Shown here one piece after another: positions 51,524 to 59,825 of a stretch of DNA of 64,000 bases. A model generated the notes under the pieces. That model was given only the letters and a program-made list of their open reading frames with translations. It was not told the DNA's origin and ran no database searches. Source of the stretch: Pseudomonas sp. (lineage in GTDB: Bacteria > Pseudomonadota > Gammaproteobacteria > Pseudomonadales > Pseudomonadaceae); NCBI RefSeq assembly GCF_030150285.1, contig NZ_JASLGE010000054.1:1-64000 (forward strand), in the 5' to 3' direction. The position numbers were made by a program, and so were the translations under genes. Each line of letters starts with the position of its first letter. Position 1 is the stretch's first letter.

Positions 51524-52498
51524 TTACGCCTTGCCCTTGATGAAGTCCGCTTCACTCATACCCAGCAGTTTGGCGACCTGTTGTTCCTCTGAGTTGAGTG
51601 CCGTGGCGAGGTCGCCAGGCTTGCGGGTACCCAGATCCGTGGCCGCAGCGACGACAGGGGCGGCGGTCACAAACTCCTTGAAGCGATTCAAGCCCGCTTC
51701 GTCCTGGCACATGGCACGGTGATACTCGACGGTGGACGGGGTGATCTTCCCGGCCTGGGTAGCCGAAGTAATGGCCGCATCGACTTGCTTGTCATGGTCG
51801 GCCTTTTTCTGGGTGGCCAGCGCCTGCTCGGCATTGGTGGCACGGACGCCCAGAGCGTCGTAGTCCGCACGGGGGACGAACTGCGTGAGGTTCGGCTTTT
51901 CGGTGTTCGCCGCCTGAGCGGTGGCCTTAAGTTGCGTAGTGGCCGCGAGGGCCTGTTCTTCGGTAGCTGTTTCGGGCAAGCCGAGGGCAGCCAAAAGCGC
52001 AGGTGAAATCTTCACAGGCGTGTTCTCCGTGGTTTCTTGATTGAGTGCAGTCAGCAGAAAGTTGGGTTTGTTGGTAAGCCCTGCACTAACCAGGCGCGCA
52101 ATGCGGGTCGTGTCCGGGTCGAAGTCGAAGACTGGGGAAAGGAAGCGGTACTCACGGTTGGTTACCTGGATTTCGCCGTTAGGCGTCCAGGCGACTTTGC
52201 CCCACAGAGCACCTTCGCGAATTTCGAACTGGCTGATCCAGGCTGCAGCGGGAGCGGACTCACCCTTGGGGGCGCGGTGCTGGGTCGCATGCTCCCAGTC
52301 AAGCGGCAGGTCAATGGCGCGAGTCGTGAAGCTGGACTGCACCAGCATCTGGGCTTGCTCGTCGAACAGCCATTGGCGGCCGTCGCGGCCGACCACTGTC
52401 GGACCAGCCGGAATAAGTTCTACCCAATCAGGCGCCTTCCCGTCAGAAAGTTCGACCGAGCTGTAGATCTCTGTGTTGAAGGCGAGTTGAGTTTTCAT
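51524..52498 (-). CDS. Head maturation protease/scaffold (Mu gpI family)
   Basis: A 324-residue protein. Residues 1-160 form the Mu I protease domain (IPAGPTVVGRDGRQWLFDEQ, DLPLDWEHATQHRAPKGE, AWTPNGEIQVTNREYRFLSP). The C-terminal half is Ala/Gln-rich and helical, like the scaffold that in Mu is separately made as gpZ. No clear internal start was found. First gene of its head block, after a 240-base gap. Confidence 0.88.
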   Translation of the reverse strand: MKTQLAFNTEIYSSVELSDGKAPDWVELIPAGPTVVGRDGRQWLFDEQAQMLVQSSFTTRAIDLPLDWEHATQHRAPKGESAPAAAWISQFEIREGALWGKVAWTPNGEIQVTNREYRFLSPVFDFDPDTTRIARLVSAGLTNKPNFLLTALNQETTENTPVKISPALLAALGLPETATEEQALAATTQLKATAQAANTEKPNLTQFVPRADYDALGVRATNAEQALATQKKADHDKQVDAAITSATQAGKITPSTVEYHRAMCQDEAGLNRFKEFVTAAPVVAAATDLGTRKPGDLATALNSEEQQVAKLLGMSEADFIKGKA

Positions 52499-52581
52499 AC
52501 CGCCAGTGTCGGCGGACTAGCAGAACGAGTGAGTATCAGCTCCGTGTAAGACTTTCAGTGCTGGGGGAATGCACTGGAAAC

Positions 52582-52603
52582 CCATTCTATATCTATAGAA
52601 TGG
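52582..52603. promoter_or_regulatory. 22-bp palindrome before the protease gene
   Basis: CCATTCTAT (52582-52590) and ATAGAATGG (52595-52603) form a perfect 9-bp dyad around ATCT. It sits about 85-105 bases upstream of the protease gene, in the only long gap (240 bases) of the structural region. Mu has a C-activated promoter before gene I; this dyad could be its counterpart. No firm -10 seen, and an RNA hairpin role is also possible. Confidence 0.4.
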
Positions 52604-52738
52604 AGAATCGTGTCTCACGGGCGCGCAGGGGATGGCGCGCTAAGCCAATCTAACGCATGTCTAACGCTAGTTGTCATATGCATTTGCGGCGGATGTATCG
52701 AGAACCATGCCGGACGCCTTCAGAGCGACTGCAGGAGA

Positions 52739-53302
52739 TCACCCTTTAAAGCCTTCCATTAGGTAATCCCCCACAATGGCCAGGATCTCGGTTTCATCTT
52801 CCGATGACAGCCCGAGATAAGGCCGAGCGGTTATATCCGTAGAGCTTGCACCACGGGATGCCCATTGGGAAAAGTTGGATTTGTTCTTCTTCACGAAACG
52901 GTTCCCCACCGTGCCATCTTTCCCTTGGCGGAAGTAAACCTGTTGTGACCTGGCCGCGTGTTCGACCTTACCGCCGAACTGGTGAATGGCTCCGTACGGT
53001 CGGTCGGTACCGAAGGCCAGTTCATTGTTGCTGACGCGGTGGCGTAACGTGTCCTGGAGCGTGCCCTTTTCGCGCAGGATGCGGGTCCCTTTCTTTTTGG
53101 CTAGGGTGGACGGCGCGAGGGGGGCCCAAGGCGAGCCGTCAGGTGCAACCTGTTGCCTGAATCGATTGTCAGTCGATTGGTGTAAGTACTCGGCAATATC
53201 ATTGAGAGGGGCACTGAGGTTGCTCAAGTGCTGGCTCAGCTCTTCTATAGCCTTGCTGACCTGACTTTCATTAAGCGTTATTTCCAGCATTGCCCCGGCC
53301 AT
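52739..53302 (-). CDS. Virion morphogenesis protein (Mu gpG family)
   Basis: A 187-residue protein of the phage virion morphogenesis family; YLHQSTDNRFRQQVAPDGSPWAP-like sequence is the hallmark (I see NRFRQQVAPDGSPWAPLAP). In Mu, gpG has roles in tail/head completion. GGAGA six bases before the ATG at 53302. Confidence 0.85.
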   Translation of the reverse strand: MAGAMLEITLNESQVSKAIEELSQHLSNLSAPLNDIAEYLHQSTDNRFRQQVAPDGSPWAPLAPSTLAKKKGTRILREKGTLQDTLRHRVSNNELAFGTDRPYGAIHQFGGKVEHAARSQQVYFRQGKDGTVGNRFVKKNKSNFSQWASRGASSTDITARPYLGLSSEDETEILAIVGDYLMEGFKG

Positions 53303-53311
53303 GGCTATCTC

Positions 53312-54580
53312 CTAGTCAGGTCGACGATAAATTTGCACGCCCAGACGTAGCGCTTCCAGATACTGCTCGCTGTCATCCACTTGGCCGGTCATGCCGCCCC
53401 ACCCATCAGAGCCCTGATCGAATACCGCTACGAAAAGCTCGGCGATGCCCTTGATCTGGAAGTGCGCCAGGTAACGACGCCGAAGAACGGCTTTGCCTAA
53501 GCCAGGTAGCCACTCCAGGCGAGCCCATATTTCGTCGGGTGCCTTGAGCACTTCGGCTATCAGCGGCAGCTCATGGGCCTTGATCTGTGGTGCAAGTTTT
53601 ATAGCGCCAGTTTTGGCATCGGCGAACATGGCACGACCGATCACCTGGGCATCACCCACTACATCCCGCAGTACTGCAGGTGTTGTATCGGTAGCACCAA
53701 ACTCACCCAAAAACTTAGTAACCGCTTGGCTCGCAGGCTGATCGACGGACGACAGTCTGTCTGCAGCAACGGTACGCGGAGGTGGTAATGCGCCGAGTGG
53801 TTGACGGTTAGGCAAGCCGGTTGGAGCTACCACCTTGGGCAAAGCACTCAGTGCTGGTAATGGGTCATGAGCGCGCAACTGGGGGACAGCATCGGTCAAC
53901 CGGGAACGTCCTGGTGCATATTCAAAGCCTGGATCAATACCCTTTGGCACGCGGACTGTGCGGGGACCATTCGGGCTGTTCTTACCAATGACTCGATCTT
54001 CCCACTCAACCGGCGGGGCATTGCCGACCGTAAGGCCCTGGCGGTCTACGTCCCGCTGGCTCAGCATGAACTTCTTGCACTTACAACCCCAGCCATTTTG
54101 CGGGTTGTGGGTCGACCACCATGGGTCATCGAGCGGCAACGTGACCCCATTCCAAGATAAGTGCTCAGGTCGTGGGTGAGCACTGTCGCCGTGACGGTAC
54201 ACGCCATAGGGACGGCGCTTGCGCAGTTCTGGATCAGCCATCTGCGTCTCTCGGCCAGCGTTATACGACTGGCGAAGGTTGGTTTCCCAGATGACATTGG
54301 TGCGCCAACCCCGCTCACCGTTGTACTGCCAGCCGTGTTTACCGACGACCTGATCAAAGTCCTTACGGAACTGCTCCAGAGTGCCGCCCCCGGCAATGGA
54401 CTTTTCAACAGCACCTCGCAGATCGGCCAGTAGATCGTGCTTGACCGCACCGGCCACGACGAACGCATGGTCATGCTCAGCGTTATAGATGTCGGTCCAG
54501 GCGCGGGTAGGAACATCAACTTTGCCACGGAAGTAATCGATCTGTTCCTGGAACGGAAGTGAACCGTGAGAGACCGCCAT
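53312..54580 (-). CDS. Minor head protein (Mu gp30/F) with C-terminal PBECR2-like domain
   Basis: A 422-residue protein. Residues 1-190 match Mu gpF: HGDSAHPRPEHLSWNGVTLP and DDPWWSTHNPQNGWGCKCKK. A linker (200-310) leads to a C-terminal domain, IKAHELPLIAEVLKAPDEIW, LPGLGKAVLRRRYLAHFQI and YLEALRLGVQIYRR, which resembles PBECR2, a toxin-type nuclease-fold domain found on head morphogenesis proteins. In such fusions the domain may enter the host with DNA. The start shares one base with the portal stop. Confidence 0.85.
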   Translation of the reverse strand: MAVSHGSLPFQEQIDYFRGKVDVPTRAWTDIYNAEHDHAFVVAGAVKHDLLADLRGAVEKSIAGGGTLEQFRKDFDQVVGKHGWQYNGERGWRTNVIWETNLRQSYNAGRETQMADPELRKRRPYGVYRHGDSAHPRPEHLSWNGVTLPLDDPWWSTHNPQNGWGCKCKKFMLSQRDVDRQGLTVGNAPPVEWEDRVIGKNSPNGPRTVRVPKGIDPGFEYAPGRSRLTDAVPQLRAHDPLPALSALPKVVAPTGLPNRQPLGALPPPRTVAADRLSSVDQPASQAVTKFLGEFGATDTTPAVLRDVVGDAQVIGRAMFADAKTGAIKLAPQIKAHELPLIAEVLKAPDEIWARLEWLPGLGKAVLRRRYLAHFQIKGIAELFVAVFDQGSDGWGGMTGQVDDSEQYLEALRLGVQIYRRPD

Positions 54581-56136
54581 TACAACCCCCTTAGGATGTC
54601 ATCACGGCCCGCAAGGCTGGCAGCCATCAACCCGTCGGCAATAGCGTCAGCCAACTGACTGGTAGTCATAGCCGGGTACGTTTCGATCAGCCGGTCCCGG
54701 AATTCTTCCAAGCTGGATACCGTGTCGAGCAGCTCTTTGATCTGCTCGACCATGTCATCCAGGTGTGTGCCTACGGCTGTTTCTAATGTGCGTACCTGGT
54801 TGTCCACGATGTCGGGAAGCACTGCAGGTTTCTTGGGTGTTTGCTCTTGGTTGGTAGCCTGGGCAAGCAGAGGAGTTGCTGCAGCAGCTGGAGCCCTGAG
54901 TAGTTTTGCACCCTTGGCAGGCTCAGGAATGCTGAGCTTGTCCCGGATAACAGACTGTTCAACCTCCAACCCCATCGGTACCAGCTTCTCCAAAGCGGTG
55001 ATCAAAAGAGTCGTGTTTTCGGGTTGAGGCACGTCGATGATTAGCTTTGGATATTTCCGACCTGGTGCAAAGTTCAGGTCGCACCAGGGCCGCACAAAGA
55101 ACCGATTCAGGGTATTGGATTCGGCCTTGGCATCGGCCTGCAGCAGATCGAGCCGTACTTCATTGTGAACCATGGCCTGGGCTCGGCTGGAGCCATCGTC
55201 TGTAGACATGGTCTGCCCGACCACCGCTTTGCTGACCTGCTTGTCCCACCACTCAGCCAAGCCTTTGAAAAAGTCTCCGGCGCCTGCAACGTTGGATGCG
55301 TTCTGAAATTCAATGCGCATGCTGTCTGGGATAACTGCAGCAGCATCACTGCCCAGGTTAGCCACAGCTGACATCAGCGTGTTGATGTCCTCTTTGCTTG
55401 CACCAGGACCATATCGACCCACCCGCATAGGCATGCCAAAGATATCGGCAAACCCCATCCAGTCTTTCCACGTCCAGGCTTTGCACATATAGCCCACTGC
55501 AGCAAGACGGGCCAGGCCACCCCGAATGGGTAAGCCGGAACGGATCCGAGGGAAGTGAACGATGAATTTGTAGGGCGCCAAGGCGATACCGTTAACAGGA
55601 TCAGCCTCATCAAGTAGGCGTAGCTCCCGGCCAGTGTCTCGGTCGAATTGGAAAAACCGTTGGTCACGAGGCTCGAACCGAGACGGCATCCATGTTTTGC
55701 CACTGCGGTCCCACATGATTTCAGAGACGGCATAACCCTTACCGACGGCATCGGTCAGGTCTGCCTGCAGCTCCCCAAACTCTGGCGAGCCCACCAGTTC
55801 GCTCAGAGCATCGGCACGGCGTACGTCTTCGGGATCATCACTGGCAGCTTCAACACGGATGTTGAGTCCCGCGATGGCGAGCTTGCGAGTGCCTAGGACA
55901 GAGGCGTAATGCAGATCACGCTCTTCCATTTCCTCGGCAAGTGTCAGGTAATCGTGAGCAGATCCCTCTGCTGCAGCTTGCAGAATGTTGGCAAGTCGAC
56001 CAGGCGTCAGACCGCTGGCCACCGACGAGTGCCAAATCTGGCGAATGCCAGTGGTGCGCGCAGCGGCCAGCTCTTCAGTGAGCTGGTCGTACTGGATTGG
56101 CCGACCGTACTGGTCAACGATTTTGGACTGAGCCAT
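54580..56136 (-). CDS. Portal protein, Mu gp29 family (DUF935)
   Basis: A 518-residue portal. The DUF935 features are GLTPGRLANILQAAAEGSAH, DLHYASVLGTRKLAIAGLNI and WTWKDWMGFADIFGMPMRVG. It forms the dodecameric DNA gate. The ATG at 56136 shares one base with the terminase stop (TAATG). The C-terminal 100 residues are helical and proline-separated. Confidence 0.93.
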   Translation of the reverse strand: MAQSKIVDQYGRPIQYDQLTEELAAARTTGIRQIWHSSVASGLTPGRLANILQAAAEGSAHDYLTLAEEMEERDLHYASVLGTRKLAIAGLNIRVEAASDDPEDVRRADALSELVGSPEFGELQADLTDAVGKGYAVSEIMWDRSGKTWMPSRFEPRDQRFFQFDRDTGRELRLLDEADPVNGIALAPYKFIVHFPRIRSGLPIRGGLARLAAVGYMCKAWTWKDWMGFADIFGMPMRVGRYGPGASKEDINTLMSAVANLGSDAAAVIPDSMRIEFQNASNVAGAGDFFKGLAEWWDKQVSKAVVGQTMSTDDGSSRAQAMVHNEVRLDLLQADAKAESNTLNRFFVRPWCDLNFAPGRKYPKLIIDVPQPENTTLLITALEKLVPMGLEVEQSVIRDKLSIPEPAKGAKLLRAPAAAATPLLAQATNQEQTPKKPAVLPDIVDNQVRTLETAVGTHLDDMVEQIKELLDTVSSLEEFRDRLIETYPAMTTSQLADAIADGLMAASLAGRDDILRGL

Positions 56137-57689
56137 TACCAAATGCCTTTCTTGGAGCGCCAACCAGCACCCATCTGGATCTCTCGATCATTCTGAGCGG
56201 CGGGCTGAACACGGTGGTATTCGAATATTTCGGTTTCTTGCCGAGAGGCGTAGTCGGCAAGCACGGCAGCAATACCGGCGTCACCGTGGCGCTTTGGCCC
56301 AGACTTTTCGCCTTTCTCGTTGGTACGCTTTTCCGGGATGCGGGCCACGCCTTTGACCATACGGAAGGCGCGCACGTCGCTGAGCACATCCTTGTCAGCC
56401 GGAATGTCATAGAAGGTGTCGTCTTCCAAGGCCGCTTTAAAGGGCGGCATGTTGTCGCGATACCAGCCTTCCGTGAGCATCACCCGCTCAACACGGTTGA
56501 AGCCGAACTCAATGGCGGTGTCTTCCGACAGTTGCGAGCCGTTACCCCTGGCATCGTCCGCGCCTTTTAGGAAGTTGGGCAGGCGGCGAAGAATGTAGAA
56601 CTTGATCTGGGCCTGCTGCTTGAACGGGACGTTACGCAGCTCAACCACAAAAGGTGTGCGCTTGCGCAGATTCTGTTCCTTTAACAGGGGCCAGATCACC
56701 GACAAGTCACCGCTACGCCCGAAGTCCATGCCGTAATAGCTTTGGACATCCAGCGGAATAGCAGCCAGCAACGGCTTCAGATGTTCTTCGCACCACTCCA
56801 GCGACTCGGCCAAGCGCATGTGTTCGGGCAGGGTCTCGTAGCCCTGTGGGTAGGCCAAGCGAAGTACAGGCACGTCCCGGCTACTGCGTTGCTCGACCAA
56901 TGCCAGGCTAAGAAAAGCACCTCCGCCCTGGGATGGCACGCAGTCCAGCTCTTCCTCCGCAGCATCACCGTAGAAGTCGTAAACATCCTGGACCCAGGCT
57001 TCTTCCTCTTCGGGCTTGTACTCAATGCCCTTACGCAGGCAAACCCGGTTGTAAAGGCCGTCCGAGACCGCCTCACGAAAGGGGCAGCGAAACAGTGCGC
57101 CCTTGCGCTTGCCTGCACGGATGTCGTTGATCAGTTCATTGAAGGCATTTTCGGTACCGTCATGGGTACTGATGACATGCACTTCGCCACCCCAGATCAA
57201 CAGGGCCAGCGCGGCTTTGAGCAGTTCAGCCAAGTCCTGGTGGAATGCGGCTTCGTCGATCACAACAACACCCTGACGACCACGCAGGTTAGAGGGGCGA
57301 CTGGTCAGCGCGACTATTCGGTGTCCGCTGGGGAACCCGATGGTGTAGGTCTTGATGTGCTTTTCGGGATCACTGTCCGGCCAGATGCCTTCCTCTATCT
57401 CTTCGGCAGCATAGTTGTAGGCGCGTGCCCACATCGCACAGGCCTGGATGTACTCGACCGTCATGTCCTGGTTGTAGCCAAGGTAATAGACGGTCTGGCC
57501 ACCGGCTGGTTTTTCGGCGGCGGCGACCAGGACATTGTCCGCAGCCTCTGCCCAGGTGAGACCAATCCGGCGTGACTTCTCACCAACCTTCAGCGGGGCA
57601 CGAATGCCGATCCACTCTTTCTGATAGTCGAGCAGTACTGCAGGAGCGCTTAGGGTGGCTGTGCTATCCAAAACAAGGGGAAGGCTCAT
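56136..57689 (-). CDS. Terminase large subunit, Mu gp28 family
   Basis: A 517-residue packaging motor. The ATPase half begins VGEKSRRIGLTWAEAADNVL (atypical Walker A) and has VVVIDEAAFHQDLAELLKAA (Walker B with catalytic Glu). The nuclease half has YYGMDFGRSGDLSVIWPLL with metal-binding Asp. It packages DNA by headful from a transposed copy. Start overlaps the small membrane protein gene by four bases. Confidence 0.93.
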   Translation of the reverse strand: MSLPLVLDSTATLSAPAVLLDYQKEWIGIRAPLKVGEKSRRIGLTWAEAADNVLVAAAEKPAGGQTVYYLGYNQDMTVEYIQACAMWARAYNYAAEEIEEGIWPDSDPEKHIKTYTIGFPSGHRIVALTSRPSNLRGRQGVVVIDEAAFHQDLAELLKAALALLIWGGEVHVISTHDGTENAFNELINDIRAGKRKGALFRCPFREAVSDGLYNRVCLRKGIEYKPEEEEAWVQDVYDFYGDAAEEELDCVPSQGGGAFLSLALVEQRSSRDVPVLRLAYPQGYETLPEHMRLAESLEWCEEHLKPLLAAIPLDVQSYYGMDFGRSGDLSVIWPLLKEQNLRKRTPFVVELRNVPFKQQAQIKFYILRRLPNFLKGADDARGNGSQLSEDTAIEFGFNRVERVMLTEGWYRDNMPPFKAALEDDTFYDIPADKDVLSDVRAFRMVKGVARIPEKRTNEKGEKSGPKRHGDAGIAAVLADYASRQETEIFEYHRVQPAAQNDREIQMGAGWRSKKGIW

Positions 57690-57823
57690 GCACCCCTCCT
57701 GAAGTCATATTCAGTCTTGGCGTGGAGCATCAACACGATAGCGAGACACCACCAGTACTCCATAGACACCCAGATTCCCGCACTGGTGAAATTGAGTAGC
57801 CGGAGCAACCATCGAATGATCAC
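57686..57823 (-). CDS. Small phage membrane protein (45 aa)
   Basis: A 45-residue protein starting from a GTG within the GTGA overlap of the gp27 stop and ending in the ATGA overlap with terminase. The sequence reads MIIRWLLRLLNFTSAG, then WWCLAIVLMLHAK, a membrane helix, and a charged end. Both overlaps imply translational coupling. Role unknown; possibly an accessory lysis or packaging-site factor. Confidence 0.65.
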   Translation of the reverse strand: MIIRWLLRLLNFTSAGIWVSMEYWWCLAIVLMLHAKTEYDFRRGA

Positions 57824-58332
57824 GACGCCATCCCGAGGATCTCGCGGCGAATCTCATCGACAGTCGCCTGATTCAAACCACCTTTCTTGGCGATCTTCTC
57901 GACACGCGATGCTGCTGCCTCGGCTTTCTCACGGTATTCAGTTTGCCATTTCTTCTGAGCAATAGAGGCTTTGCCCAGCTCTGCCACAGCCTTCGCTACC
58001 TTGGGCAAGTCGAACGTATTGCCATCGGCCATCAACAGCTTGAACAAGTGTTCTTGAACCAGGCGCATCAAGGCTTCGTTGACTGCGCCTTCTTCATCCG
58101 GTGCAGCAGCCACCACAGCACGAGCCTGTTCGCTGGCCATCTTGAGTGCCGACAGCTTGGACTCAAAGTCCTGACCGTATCGGTGCAGAGCTGACTTGCT
58201 GATCGAGAAGCCCTGGGCCGATAGTTCGGCGGAAAGGCTTTCGTATTCACTGAAGCTGTTTTCGGCCAAAGCCTTATCGAGCCAGGCCTTGACTGCCTTG
58301 GGCAGGTTGGCAACTTTGCTGCGCGGGGGCAT
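57820..58332 (-). CDS. Small terminase-like protein, Mu gp27 family (DUF3486)
   Basis: A 170-residue protein. N-terminal PRSKVANLPKAVKAWLDKAL and FSISKSALHRYGQDFESKLS form the DUF3486 helix-turn-helix-like part; the rest is helical. By position and structure it is the DNA-recognition partner of gp28. Confidence 0.87.
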   Translation of the reverse strand: MPPRSKVANLPKAVKAWLDKALAENSFSEYESLSAELSAQGFSISKSALHRYGQDFESKLSALKMASEQARAVVAAAPDEEGAVNEALMRLVQEHLFKLLMADGNTFDLPKVAKAVAELGKASIAQKKWQTEYREKAEAAASRVEKIAKKGGLNQATVDEIRREILGMAS

Positions 58333-58338
58333 GGTCGA

Positions 58339-58647
58339 TCACCAGTACTTTTCTGGGCGGGCAATACCAGGATTGCATTCGATGGTGTACTCGGCGATGT
58401 CGACGCCATAGTGCGTCAGCCCGCAGATCCATACGCCTGCCGGTTGTTTCTTCAGCGTGACTAAGCTGCGATCAGCTAAGTAGTCCAGCTCTCGACGTAG
58501 CTCCATTGAGGTGGCATCAGGAAAAATGCCCTGAATGGTCGAGAGCACCACGGCTTCATGAGGATCGACCGGGCGTGAGGTGTTCAGGGTCAGCAAGATG
58601 TACCAGCGCAGGGACTCCCGACGCACTTTGGCTGGATCAATGTTCAT
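58339..58647 (-). CDS. Mu gp26-like protein
   Basis: A 102-residue protein with a winged-helix look: ESLRWYILLTLNTSRPVDPH and ELRRELDYLADRSLVTLKKQ. It lies in the Mu gp26 position and may bind DNA. Function not established. Overlaps the DUF2730 gene stop by four bases. Confidence 0.78.
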   Translation of the reverse strand: MNIDPAKVRRESLRWYILLTLNTSRPVDPHEAVVLSTIQGIFPDATSMELRRELDYLADRSLVTLKKQPAGVWICGLTHYGVDIAEYTIECNPGIARPEKYW

Positions 58648-58976
58648 GAGCGTGTTCCTTTGAGTTGAACGTTTTCTAACTTGAGAGCCAAAGCGTCGAG
58701 CTTCGCCTCGATGACTGTTTGGTTTCGGACGTAGTCTTCACGTCGTACATAGTGCAAAGGCATGTCAGCCCGCAGCCGCTCGAAGCTAAGTTCCAGGTTG
58801 CGCAACCGTTCGCCATCCTTGGCCACCGCATTGAAGCGGTCATCCATTACGGCAAAACGCTGGTCTAGTCGGCGTTCCGTCTGGAGCAGCAACAGCTTCA
58901 CCAGCCCTGCAAAGCCACTTAGCACGCCGATGGCGATACCTATTAGCTGGTACAGCGGCATTTCTATCATCGGCAT
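58644..58976 (-). CDS. DUF2730 membrane protein (Mu gp25 position)
   Basis: A 110-residue protein with one N-terminal membrane segment (IGIAIGVLSGFAGLVKLLLL), then a coiled-coil-like helix (RLRNLELSFERLRADMPLHY). The ATG at 58976 has GGGAG six bases upstream. Overlaps the DksA-like stop. Function unknown. Confidence 0.8.
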   Translation of the reverse strand: MPMIEMPLYQLIGIAIGVLSGFAGLVKLLLLQTERRLDQRFAVMDDRFNAVAKDGERLRNLELSFERLRADMPLHYVRREDYVRNQTVIEAKLDALALKLENVQLKGTRS

Positions 58977-59194
58977 CGGTGACTCCCTTTTTCGCGATGC
59001 GTTTGGCACTGAGTGCAATGCTGCACACCAGGTATCGCTAGTCGCCATTTTTCAGGTATCGGTAACTGGCAGTCCTCGACCACGCAAAACTCTGCCGAAG
59101 GGCCTGTTAAAATTTCCCGCTGTGCCAAATGTGCCGCTAAGGCACTTTCGTTGTGGATGGCTTCAAGCTGGCTGGCAAAATCATCTTGGTTCAT
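58967..59194 (-). CDS. DksA/TraR-type zinc-finger protein
   Basis: A 75-residue protein with the TraR-like finger CVVEDCQLPIPEKWRLAIPG, then VQHCTQCQTHRE. Phage TraR-type proteins bind the RNA polymerase secondary channel. The first pair is C-x4-C instead of the usual C-x2-C; the residue normally Cys is Val and another Cys lies two residues earlier. Zinc binding may therefore be altered. Located between spanin and DUF2730 genes; overlaps the spanin gene end by 14 bases. Confidence 0.8.
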   Translation of the reverse strand: MNQDDFASQLEAIHNESALAAHLAQREILTGPSAEFCVVEDCQLPIPEKWRLAIPGVQHCTQCQTHREKGSHRCR

Positions 59195-59825
59195 TGAGCG
59201 TCCAATCAATTAGGCCGTTGAGCTGCGCTCGGCAGATTCCATGCAGCTCGGCATTGCGCACCTGGTTGGTCAGAAGCTGTTCCTGGCCAAGACCGGAGTT
59301 GAGGTCATCAGGGGTTCTGGTTCCATCGGGCGGCGAAGCAACTCGGATGGCGCTGCTGGGGGCTGGCACTGTGGGGCTGGTGGCGCTGATTCCATTGGCT
59401 GTGTTCCACACGCGGACAAAGCCAGTAGTGAACACAGCAACAGGCAGCGGCTCCGGCTGAGCATCGAGGGCGCGCCGATATAGTTTGGTGACACGGGATA
59501 TCTCCCCGGTAAGTTGGTCGGTGGTCTTGCGCAAGTTGAACTTGGTATCAGCAAGCTGGGCGGCCAACTGATTGCCTCGGGCTTGCTCGGTACGCAGAGC
59601 AGTGTTCGCTTGCAGCGCTTCAGCCGTCTGCGCTTCGGCCGTGTCTTTCTTTTCCGTGGCGTGTTTTTCCCGTAGCTGAGCCAGTGCTTTATCTCCATCT
59701 GACTCTGCTAAGGAATAACCGGCGTCATATCTGGATTGCCCAAAGTCATCGAGCACTTTGATAGCTACGCCAACGATGAAAAGAATGATTAGAACTGGCA
59801 GGGCTCTAACTAGAAGGTTCTTCAT
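59181..59825 (-). CDS. Inner-membrane spanin (Rz-like)
   Basis: A 214-residue protein. One N-terminal transmembrane segment (LPVLIILFIVGVAIKVLDDF) is followed by a long periplasmic helix (KALAQLREKHATEKKDTAEA, coiled coil) and a Thr/Pro-rich tail. This is the i-spanin arrangement, with the Rz1 o-spanin gene nested in another frame. Start ATG 59825 overlaps the lytic transglycosylase stop by four bases. Confidence 0.83.
   Translation of the reverse strand: MKNLLVRALPVLIILFIVGVAIKVLDDFGQSRYDAGYSLAESDGDKALAQLREKHATEKKDTAEAQTAEALQANTALRTEQARGNQLAAQLADTKFNLRKTTDQLTGEISRVTKLYRRALDAQPEPLPVAVFTTGFVRVWNTANGISATSPTVPAPSSAIRVASPPDGTRTPDDLNSGLGQEQLLTNQVRNAELHGICRAQLNGLIDWTLNEPR
59270..59464 (-). CDS. 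Outer-membrane spanin lipoprotein (Rz1-like), nested in Rz
   Basis: A 64-residue protein entirely within the Rz-like gene in another frame. It starts MLSRSRCLLLCSLLALSACG, has a lipobox LSAC, and then a Pro-rich short tail (APPAPQCQPPAAPS), the standard Rz1 design. No strong Shine-Dalgarno is visible; translational coupling to Rz is likely. With Rz it fuses the membranes at lysis. Confidence 0.75.
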   Translation of the reverse strand: MLSRSRCLLLCSLLALSACGTQPMESAPPAPQCQPPAAPSELLRRPMEPEPLMTSTPVLARNSF

